From Nitriliruptoraceae bacterium (GTDB taxonomy: Bacteria; Actinomycetota; Nitriliruptoria; Nitriliruptorales; Nitriliruptoraceae): DNA of 6,520 nt. Each line of letters begins with the position of its first letter. Positions within the stretch are counted from its first letter, which is position 1. The notes under the pieces were generated by a model. The model worked only from the letters and a program-made list of their open reading frames with translations, did not search any database and was not told the origin of the DNA. Shown piece by piece: positions 1 through 5,176 of this stretch. The DNA lies in assembly GCA_007134165.1 (NCBI GenBank), contig SLLJ01000242.1:1-6520 (forward strand), read 5' to 3'. The position numbers and the translations under genes were made by a program.

Positions 1-642
1 GGTGAACACCCCCGAGCCGAGCACCTCGACCGCCGGCCGGGAGTAGGCCACCAACCCGGCGGTGTCCTCGGTCAGATCGGCACCGAGCAGCCGGGCGACG
101 TGCTCGTGCAGGACGAGCGCACCGAGCGACCAGATCGTCAGCACGGCTGCCCGGCCCCACGGGTCGGCCGTCGGACGGATCATGCCGGTGTCCTCACCGG
201 TCGCCAGGTAGGCCTGGGCGTCGGTGACGAGTTCATCGACGAGCGTCGCGACCTGCGGCGAGTGGTCGACGAGCCGGCGGGCGAGGTAGCGCAGCAGGGG
301 CCGGCTCGACGCCGCCTCGCGCAGACTGCCCATGGCATCGAGCCCCGCGCCGGCAGCCATGGCCTGCTCCTTGGCCCGCCGGGTGCTGTCGACGACGTGT
401 TCGTCACAGGCACGGACCAGCCCGGCCTTGGACCCGAAGTGATGCACCACCAGGGCTGGCGAGACCTCGGCGTTCTCGGCGATGACACGCAGGCTCGTAC
501 CGTCGACGCCGTCGTCGCCGAAGCGGCGCAGCGCGGCATCGCGGATGCGCGCACGGCCGGTGCGGTCGTCCGGTGACCTCGGAGCTCGGTCCGCCGGCGA
601 ACTCGGCGGCATGGCTGCGGCCGACATCGGTGCTGAGTTCAT
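1..642 (-). CDS. TetR-family transcriptional regulator (C-terminus cut off by window edge)
   Basis: The minus strand holds an open frame of 214 codons that is still open at base 1, so only the extreme C-terminus is missing (the family is usually about 190-220 aa). The N-terminal DNA-binding domain is recognisable: helix 1 around residues 31-42 (ARIRDAALRRFG), then GTSLRVIAENAEVSPALVVHHFGSK split over residues 48-72, which is the TetR helix-turn-helix with the usual hydrophobic-HHFGSK turn. The rest is helical and would be the ligand-binding domain; the ligand cannot be predicted. Five in-frame ATGs lie at 654, 651, 642, 627 and 612, none with a Shine-Dalgarno. I chose 642 because it falls where transcription should begin from a -35/-10 pair at 678-650, giving a leaderless mRNA; the first 28 residues are low-complexity and may be shorter in reality. 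It is divergent from the repeat-peptide operon, so it may control itself, that operon, or genes beyond the left edge. Confidence 0.88.
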   Translation of the reverse strand, partial: MNSAPMSAAAMPPSSPADRAPRSPDDRTGRARIRDAALRRFGDDGVDGTSLRVIAENAEVSPALVVHHFGSKAGLVRACDEHVVDSTRRAKEQAMAAGAGLDAMGSLREAASSRPLLRYLARRLVDHSPQVATLVDELVTDAQAYLATGEDTGMIRPTADPWGRAAVLTIWSLGALVLHEHVARLLGADLTEDTAGLVAYSRPAVEVLGSGVFT

Positions 643-668
643 GTTCAGCATCATGGCTGAACGTTCAG
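643..668. promoter_or_regulatory. Candidate TetR operator (overlapping inverted repeats)
   Basis: A perfect 12-bp palindrome, CTGAACGTTCAG, occupies 657-668. It overlaps a second inverted repeat, GTTCAGC (643-649) and GCTGAAC (656-662), separated by 6 nt. One more GTTCA half-site lies at 637-641. The palindrome sits exactly in the spacer between the -35 and -10 elements proposed for the adjacent repressor gene, the classic position for autorepression. Which regulator binds is inferred from adjacency. Confidence 0.5.
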
Positions 669-678
669 TCAGCGTCAA
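650..678 (-). promoter_or_regulatory. Candidate promoter of the TetR gene
   Basis: On the minus strand TTGACG (678-673) is followed after 17 nt by CATGAT (655-650). These match the sigma-70 type consensus at 5 of 6 and 4 of 6 positions. The expected transcription start, about 7-8 nt downstream, coincides with the in-frame ATG at 642, which would make the transcript leaderless. Predicted from sequence only. Confidence 0.4.
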
Positions 679-746
679 GGGAGCGTCGCCTCCGATCGAT
701 CGCGACGCCTCTGCCCAGAGCCGAGGAGTGACGCATGTCCACGACG

Positions 747-752
747 TAGACT
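747..752 (+). promoter_or_regulatory. Possible -10 element for the repeat-peptide operon
   Basis: TAGACT fits the TANNNT pattern common in high-GC actinobacteria and is the only such match on the plus strand between 600 and 789. A start about 7 nt downstream would leave a leader of roughly 30 nt carrying the AGGAG at 775-779. No good -35 hexamer is seen at 16-18 nt spacing (the bases there read AGGAGT), so this is weak. Confidence 0.25.
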
Positions 753-774
753 GCCGAAACCCCACCAGCGACAC

Positions 775-779
775 AGGAG
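775..779 (+). promoter_or_regulatory. Shine-Dalgarno of the repeat peptide
   Basis: AGGAG lies 9 nt before the ATG at 789. It is the only strong ribosome binding site in the three-gene operon. It supports the low-complexity 92-codon frame as a real gene and fixes its start. Confidence 0.75.
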
Positions 780-788
780 CGCATCACC

Positions 789-1067
789 ATGCAGGTCGAC
801 GGACTTCGCGACGAGGACATCGTGACCCACGACTCCGGCGCCTCTGGACACACTGACGGCACGGACGGCACGGACGGCACGGACGGCACGGACGCCGACG
901 CAACCGACGCAGACGGGACCGACGGAACCGACGCGAACGGGACCGACGGAACCGACGCGAACGGAACCGACGCGAACGGCACCGACGCGAACGGCACCGA
1001 CGCGAACGGCACCGACGCCGACGGCACCGACGCCGACGGCACCGACGCCGACGGCACCGACGCCTGA
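789..1067 (+). CDS. Thr-Asp repeat peptide, candidate precursor/substrate of the downstream oxygenase
   Basis: A 92-aa protein I do not recognise as a named family. Residues 1-21 (ending DSGASGH) are non-repetitive and could act as a leader. Residues 22-92 consist only of units starting Thr-Asp: TDG four times, TDADA, TDADG, TDG, TDANG, TDG, TDANG four times, TDADG three times and a final TDA, 17 units in all. It has 26 Asp and 1 Glu against a single Arg, and no Cys, Lys, aromatic residue or membrane segment, so it should be strongly acidic and disordered. The ATG has a good AGGAG 9 nt upstream. Differences between like units are at third codon positions, apart from Asn/Asp switches and Gly/Ala choices, which argues for selection on the protein. 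Its stop is 1 nt before the oxygenase start. A RiPP-like precursor hydroxylated on Asp, Asn or Thr is my inference. Alternatives are an acidic chaperone-like tail protein, a Ca2+-binding peptide (DADG units) or a ribosomal-protein mimic. The coding call is fairly secure; the function is open. Confidence 0.75.
   Translation: MQVDGLRDEDIVTHDSGASGHTDGTDGTDGTDGTDADATDADGTDGTDANGTDGTDANGTDANGTDANGTDANGTDADGTDADGTDADGTDA
852..1064 (+). repeat. In-frame tandem repeat array (9-bp and 15-bp units)
   Basis: Four 9-bp units GACGGCACG run from 855 to 890. A mixed, synonymously diverged stretch follows (891-950), then 15-bp units ACCGACGCGAACGGC or its GGA variant (951-1010) and ACCGACGCCGACGGC (1011-1055), ending in a partial unit at 1056-1064. 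Unit lengths are multiples of three, so slippage changes copy number without breaking the frame of the peptide gene. The 3' units are nearly identical in DNA (recently expanded), while the middle uses varied Gly, Ala and Thr codons (older). Confidence 0.9.
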
Positions 1068-1068
1068 G

Positions 1069-2256
1069 TTGACCACCGCCGAGCACGACGAACTCGCGCG
1101 CCTCGTCGGCGATCCGAAGCGCTTCCTCGAAGCGGTCTTCGGGCAGCGACCCCTGCTGATCCCTGCGGCAGATCCCACCGGCTTCAGCGATCTGCTCGCG
1201 CTCGACGACGTCGATCACCTCGTGTCGGCATCGGCGCTACGAGCGCCGGCGTTCCGCCTCGTTCGCCACGGCAAGGCGCTGGTCCCGACCCGTCGTGCCA
1301 CGATCGGCTCGCGCACCGTGTCCGATCTGATCGATGTCGCCGCGGTCCACCGCGAGTTCGCCGCCGGCGCCACGATCGTGCTCCAGGGCCTGCACCGCAC
1401 CTGGCCGTCGGTGGCCGCCCTGTGCCGCTCGCTCGAGGCGACGCTGACCCACCCGGTACAGGCCAACGCCTACCTGACTCCTCCCGTCGCCCAGGGGCTG
1501 AAGCTGCACGCCGACCCCCACGACGTGTTCGCCGTGCAGATCCACGGCCAGAAGCGCTGGGTCGTCGAACCCGACGGCGAGCCGTCGTGGGACCTGGTCC
1601 TGGATCCCGGCGACGTGCTGTACCTACCGGCCGGTACCCGCCATGCGGCGCAGACCGTCGAAGAACCTTCCCTGCACCTCACGCTCGGCATCAAGACGAT
1701 CACCTGGCGCTCGCTGATCGAACGGGCGTGGCGTGCCACACTCGATCAGAGCCACGACGAGGCCCGCGCAGACCTCGACGCACCACTGCCTGCCGGGTGG
1801 GCTGACGAGCCGAGCTCGCTGGCCGCCAACCTGCACGACCAGCTCACGACCTTGGCCGCACAGCTGAGCAGCAGCGATGTCGAGCCGGTGCTTCAGGGCG
1901 CCGCCGCGCACTTCCACACCACGCGGCACCCGGATCGCCGTGGCGGCCTGCGAGATCTGCTCGAGGTCGGCGGACTGCACGACGCCACGCTGCTCGAGCG
2001 CCGCGCCGGCAGCGGGGCCCGTACGTGGGAGGACGACGAGGTGCTGCACCTCGCCCTGGTCGATCGCCGGCTCACGATGCCGGCACGGCTCGCCCCTGCG
2101 GTCCATACCGTGCTCACCGCCCGCCGGCTGCGGCCACGCGACCTCGACGACCACCTCGACCGCGACAGCCGCTTGGTGCTGTGCCGCCGCCTGGTCCGCG
2201 AAGGCCTGCTGCGCATCGTGCCCGACGCGCTCGCAGCGCCCCCCGCCGATGCGTGA
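1069..2256 (+). CDS. JmjC/cupin-4 2-oxoglutarate-Fe(II) oxygenase (ribosomal-oxygenase-like)
   Basis: A 395-aa protein with the length and layout of the bacterial RoxA/YcfD and MINA53/NO66 group, which hydroxylate protein side chains using O2, 2-oxoglutarate and Fe(II). The N-terminus carries the family's GDPKRFL...QRPLLIP segment (15-32). The cupin core has the metal motif HADPHDVF (H147, D149), a GQKRW segment (160-164) and the distal histidine in LPAGTRHA (H192). K162 is 15 residues after H147, the spacing of the 2-oxoglutarate-contacting Arg of YcfD and Lys of MINA53. Residues about 215-280 match the usual dimerisation helices, and 285-390 look like the C-terminal winged-helix region. The start is TTG, 1 nt after the repeat-peptide stop (TGAGTTG) and with no Shine-Dalgarno, so translation probably depends on coupling. 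The next gene overlaps its end by 8 nt. Known family substrates are ribosomal proteins; here the coupled Thr-Asp peptide is a tempting substrate (inference). Confidence 0.88.
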   Translation: MTTAEHDELARLVGDPKRFLEAVFGQRPLLIPAADPTGFSDLLALDDVDHLVSASALRAPAFRLVRHGKALVPTRRATIGSRTVSDLIDVAAVHREFAAGATIVLQGLHRTWPSVAALCRSLEATLTHPVQANAYLTPPVAQGLKLHADPHDVFAVQIHGQKRWVVEPDGEPSWDLVLDPGDVLYLPAGTRHAAQTVEEPSLHLTLGIKTITWRSLIERAWRATLDQSHDEARADLDAPLPAGWADEPSSLAANLHDQLTTLAAQLSSSDVEPVLQGAAAHFHTTRHPDRRGGLRDLLEVGGLHDATLLERRAGSGARTWEDDEVLHLALVDRRLTMPARLAPAVHTVLTARRLRPRDLDDHLDRDSRLVLCRRLVREGLLRIVPDALAAPPADA

Positions 2257-3160
2257 GCCCTGCGCGGTCCGCTCACGGCGGGAGGCCGAGCCCCTTATCG
2301 GCACGGCGTCGCGGGCCCGACGTTGGCTCCTGCTCGAGCAGCCCGGCCCCTGGGCCGCCGACGCCCTGCACAGCGACCGCCTCGATCCCGAGGTGGCGGC
2401 CCGCCTCCGGACGCTGGCGGCGGAGATCCCGGCGCGGGTGCTGCTGATCCGCCGCACCGGCCGTGCTCGTGGAGGCACCCGCTTACGCACGCTGCTGGTC
2501 GGGTTCAGCAGCGCGACCCGCAGTTGGCTCGAGCGCTCCACGCTGCGCGAGGTCCGCGATCTGCTCGACCTCGACCTCGGCTCGCTGACCACCGGCGACA
2601 CGCTCGGGTGGGCACGCTGCGATCGACCGGTCTACCTCGTGTGTACCAACGGTCGGCACGATCCGTGCTGCGCGACCTTCGGGCGCCCGGTCGCAGAGGC
2701 GCTCGTCGAGGTGGTCGGCGAGCGGCTCTGGGAGTGCTCCCACGTCGGCGGTGACCGCTTCGCCGGCAACCTCGTCTGCCTGCCCGACGGGCTGTTCTAC
2801 GGCCGACTCGACCCCGACACGGCGCGCACGGTCGTCGACGCCCACGAGCAGGGACGCCTCACGCTGCCCTTCTGGCGGGGGCGATCCTCGACCAAGTTCG
2901 CGGTCCAGGCCGCTGAGGCGTTCGTGCGGGAGGCAACCACCGCCGATGGACTCGCCGCCGTGCGCGTGGTGAGCGCACGGTCGGACCGCGGTACCGGGCG
3001 CACCGTGGTGCGGGCCGAACTCCACGCCGAGCACACCTACGAGGCGGTCGTGCGCACCAGCGAACGCGACACCCCCGACGGGGTCACCTGTGCAGCCACC
3101 GGCAGGACGTGCCCGACCTACACGCTCGAATCCCTCCGGCGGATCGAGTCCTCCGGCTGA
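2249..3160 (+). CDS. Sucrase/ferredoxin-like family protein (thioredoxin-like [2Fe-2S])
   Basis: A 303-aa protein of the Suc_Fer-like family. The N-terminal signature is present: a Cys at position 5, SRREAEPLIGTASRARRWLL (9-28) and EQPGPW (30-35). The C-terminal thioredoxin-fold ferredoxin-like half has VCTNGRHDPCC (C132, C140, C141), GRPVAEAL, then WECSHVGGDRFAGN (161-174) and CLPDGLFYGRLD (177-188). The conserved cysteines and the C-x(7)-CC pattern suggest [2Fe-2S] binding, though biochemical roles in this family are poorly known and the 'sucrase' name is historical. The frame is open further upstream to 1877, but I chose the ATG at 2249: the family signature begins immediately after it, and it overlaps the oxygenase stop by 8 nt, as in coupled genes. 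There is no Shine-Dalgarno. In this operon it could supply electrons or maintain iron for the oxygenase, or act on the same peptide; all of this is inference. Confidence 0.88.
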   Translation: MREPCAVRSRREAEPLIGTASRARRWLLLEQPGPWAADALHSDRLDPEVAARLRTLAAEIPARVLLIRRTGRARGGTRLRTLLVGFSSATRSWLERSTLREVRDLLDLDLGSLTTGDTLGWARCDRPVYLVCTNGRHDPCCATFGRPVAEALVEVVGERLWECSHVGGDRFAGNLVCLPDGLFYGRLDPDTARTVVDAHEQGRLTLPFWRGRSSTKFAVQAAEAFVREATTADGLAAVRVVSARSDRGTGRTVVRAELHAEHTYEAVVRTSERDTPDGVTCAATGRTCPTYTLESLRRIESSG

Positions 3161-3205
3161 CCGACGCGGGCCGCCCCATCCCGGGACGGCCCGCTCTGCG
3201 TCGGT
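3160..3205. terminator. Shared hairpin between convergent genes
   Basis: Arms ACCGACGC (3160-3167) and GCGTCGGT (3198-3205) pair perfectly, and inside them GGGCCG (3168-3173) pairs with CGGCCC (3187-3192), leaving a 5-nt bulge on the right. The left arm begins in the stop codon of the ferredoxin-like gene, and the right arm lies 9 nt from the stop of the convergent acyl-CoA synthetase gene. There is no T-run on either side, so it is a GC-rich hairpin typical of actinobacteria rather than a textbook intrinsic terminator. Confidence 0.55.
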
Positions 3206-3214
3206 CCGCGCCGC

Positions 3215-5074
3215 TCAGCGTTTGTCGGCGTACATGCCCTCGATGACGTCGAGGTACTTGGTGTGCACGACGTTGCGCTTGAGCTTGAGCGAGGGCGTGA
3301 GCTCCTCGGACTCCGCGGTCCACTCCTCTGGCACGATCTCGAACTTGCGCACCTGCTCGACCCGGGCCAGGTCGGCGTTGCCGGCGTCGACCGCCCGCTG
3401 GACCTCGGCGACGATCCGCTCGTCCTGCGCGGCCTCAGCGACCGACGCGAACGGGATGCCGTTGGACTCGCACCAGCCCGGCAGCACCTCGGCGTCGAGC
3501 ACGACCAGCGCGGCGATGAACGGCTTGTCGTCGCCGACCGCACAGATCTGGCCGATGATCGGCGAGCGCTGCTTGATCGACTCCTCGATGTTGTTGGGCG
3601 AGAGGTTCTTTCCGCCCGCGGTGATGATCAACTCCTTCTTGCGGCCAACGATGCGCACGTAGCCGTCGTTGTCCATCCGACCCAGGTCCCCGGTGTGCAG
3701 CCAGCCCTCGGGGTCGATGGTCTCCTTGGTGGCCTCGTCGCGCTTCCAGTAGCCGCGGGTGATGCTGGGTCCGCGGGCGAGGATCTCCCCGTCGTCGGCG
3801 ATGCGTACCTCGATGCCGGGCAGTCGGGGTCCGACGGTGCCGATGCGCACCTCACCGGGGGTGTTGGCGGTGATCACGGCGGTCGACTCGGTCATGCCGT
3901 AGACCTCGAGGATCTCGACCCCGATGGCCTTGAAGAAGATGAGCAGGTCCGCGCTGATCGGCGCCGCACCCGACAGCGCGTACTTGAGCTCGTCCATCCC
4001 GAGCCCATCGCGGATCTTGGCGAAGACCAGCCGGTCGAAGATCGCGTGCTGCAGGCGCAGGCCGAACCCTGGTGTGCGGCCGGCCATCTCCTCACGGACC
4101 TTGGCCATCCCGACGTCGATGGCGCGCTTGGCCAGCTGTCGCTTGCGCGGGTTCTCGGTCTCCTCGACCTTGGCCAGCAGGGCGGCGTTCATCTTCTCCC
4201 ACACCCGCGGGACGGCCATGAAGGTCTGCGGGCGGGCCTCCTGCAGGGTGTCGACGACCGCGGAGATCTCCTGCACGAAGTACACCGTGCCGCCGAAGCG
4301 CACCCCGACGTAGTGGGTGGTCATGCGCTCGGCCACATGGGCCAGCGGCAGATAGGACACGCCGCGGTTACCGGGCTGGATGTCGAGCATCTGCTGCACG
4401 ACCCCGAGCATGTACAGCAGGTTGCGGTGGGTGATCACCACGCCCTTGGGGGGTCCGGTGGTCCCCGAGGTGTAGATCAGCGTGACCGGGTCCTCGGCGT
4501 CCACCGCCCGCCAGCTGTTCTCGAGCTCACCCTGGCCGCCGGCCAGCGCTTCGGCGCCCCGCTCGCGCAGCTGCTCGTAGCTGATCACCTTGTCGCTGAG
4601 CTCCACCCCGGCGGGGTCGACCACCACGATGGTGGTCAGCGCCGGCAGGGACGGCGACACCGCCAGCCACTTGTCGAGGTAGGACTTGTCCTCGACCACG
4701 GCGACCTTGGCGTCGCAGTTGCCGGCGATGTAGCCGACCTGCTCGGCCGTGAAGGTGTTGTAGACCGACACGGGGGTGCCCCCGGCCAGCAGCGTGCCGA
4801 TGTCGACCAGCACATGCTCGGGCCGGTTGGTCATCATCAGGGCGACGAAGTCACCATGGCCGACCCCCAGCCGGCGCAGCGCCATCGCCAGTTCGCTCGA
4901 CTCGCGCCGGTAGTCGGCCCAGGTCCAGGTCTTGAAGCCTTCGCCCTGCTTGACGACCAGCGCCGGACGCCCGGCATTGGTGTCGCAGGTGGACATGAAC
5001 GCATCGACGAGCGTCTTGCCCTCGATGCCCGCGAGGATCTCCTCGCGTTCCTTGACGATCTGCTCGGACGTCAC
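3215..5074 (-). CDS. Long-chain fatty-acid--CoA ligase (AMP-forming, FAA1/FadD15-like)
   Basis: A 619-aa adenylate-forming enzyme that activates long-chain fatty acids to acyl-CoA through an acyl-AMP intermediate. All core motifs are intact: the phosphate-binding loop YTSGTTGPPKG (201-211), LPLAHVAER (242-250), the adenine-binding YGMTES (392-397), HTGD (460-463), the hinge region with GRKKELIITAGGKN (477-490) and the C-terminal catalytic lysine in TPSLKLKR (K597 region). Its length fits the bacterial COG1022 group. A start 13 codons upstream (ATG at 5113) is possible, but I prefer GTG at 5074: a GGGAGGGG lies just upstream, and the extra 13 residues are translated from that same site. The gene is monocistronic or follows ctaB after 102 nt, and it converges on the repeat-peptide operon. 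Substrate chain length cannot be told. I see nothing anomalous. Confidence 0.95.
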   Translation of the reverse strand: MTSEQIVKEREEILAGIEGKTLVDAFMSTCDTNAGRPALVVKQGEGFKTWTWADYRRESSELAMALRRLGVGHGDFVALMMTNRPEHVLVDIGTLLAGGTPVSVYNTFTAEQVGYIAGNCDAKVAVVEDKSYLDKWLAVSPSLPALTTIVVVDPAGVELSDKVISYEQLRERGAEALAGGQGELENSWRAVDAEDPVTLIYTSGTTGPPKGVVITHRNLLYMLGVVQQMLDIQPGNRGVSYLPLAHVAERMTTHYVGVRFGGTVYFVQEISAVVDTLQEARPQTFMAVPRVWEKMNAALLAKVEETENPRKRQLAKRAIDVGMAKVREEMAGRTPGFGLRLQHAIFDRLVFAKIRDGLGMDELKYALSGAAPISADLLIFFKAIGVEILEVYGMTESTAVITANTPGEVRIGTVGPRLPGIEVRIADDGEILARGPSITRGYWKRDEATKETIDPEGWLHTGDLGRMDNDGYVRIVGRKKELIITAGGKNLSPNNIEESIKQRSPIIGQICAVGDDKPFIAALVVLDAEVLPGWCESNGIPFASVAEAAQDERIVAEVQRAVDAGNADLARVEQVRKFEIVPEEWTAESEELTPSLKLKRNVVHTKYLDVIEGMYADKR

Positions 5075-5079
5075 GACAA

Positions 5080-5087
5080 CCCCTCCC
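5080..5087 (-). promoter_or_regulatory. Shine-Dalgarno of the acyl-CoA ligase gene
   Basis: Reading the minus strand, GGGAGGGG occupies 5087-5080, with the core GGAGG at 5086-5082, 7 nt before GTG at 5074. It decides the start in favour of GTG over the longer ATG version, which would place this site inside the coding region. Confidence 0.75.
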
Positions 5088-5104
5088 AAGGCGGACAGGA
5101 GCCA

Positions 5105-5133
5105 AGTGGACACGGCCGGACGGCCGAGGTCAA
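5105..5133 (-). promoter_or_regulatory. Weak candidate promoter of the acyl-CoA ligase gene
   Basis: TTGACC (5133-5128, 5 of 6 to the -35 consensus) is followed after 17 nt by TCCACT (5110-5105), a poor -10 with 3 of 6 matches. A start near 5098 would give a leader of about 24 nt containing the ribosome binding site. Read-through from ctaB is an alternative. Confidence 0.25.
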
Positions 5134-5135
5134 AA

Positions 5136-5161
5136 TCGGCGACCGTCGGCGACCGTCGGCG
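5136..5161. repeat. Short 10-bp tandem repeat
   Basis: TCGGCGACCG occurs twice in tandem (5136-5145, 5146-5155) with a third partial copy to 5161, in the 102-nt gap between ctaB and the acyl-CoA ligase gene. It lies just upstream of the candidate -35 of the ligase gene. It could be a simple slippage repeat or a binding site; no function is visible. Confidence 0.6.
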
Positions 5162-5176
5162 CCAGCCTCTCGCGCC

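Noticed and set aside
735..749. A mini upstream ORF (Met-Ser-Thr-Thr-stop) with AGGAG just before it, possibly an attenuation leader
   Set aside because: The only plausible -10 for the operon (747-752) would start transcription downstream of it, and five codons are too few to trust without a mapped transcript.
852..1064. CRISPR array
   Set aside because: Units of 9 and 15 bp are directly adjacent with no unique spacers, and they are in frame in a protein.
665..1218. Three minus-strand frames reading the repeat array as Val/Ser-, Gly/Val- or Arg/Cys-rich repeats
   Set aside because: The synonymous pattern of the repeats fits only the plus-strand Thr-Asp frame, which also has the ribosome binding site. 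The others are by-products of a repetitive sequence.
1877..2248. A longer ferredoxin-like protein starting at 1877
   Set aside because: This stretch overlaps the well-conserved C-terminal part of the oxygenase and translates to Arg/Ser/Pro-rich sequence; the family signature begins right after the ATG at 2249.
1624..2601. A 325-codon minus-strand open frame across the oxygenase and ferredoxin-like genes
   Set aside because: It is Arg/Ser/Ala-rich, has no domain, and is wholly antisense to two well-supported genes; a GC-bias shadow.
3441..3456. A 16-bp exact match to the repeat unit at 927-942 lying inside the acyl-CoA ligase gene
   Set aside because: It is on the antisense strand of a conserved coding region, isolated, and built from GC-rich low-complexity triplets; most likely coincidence.
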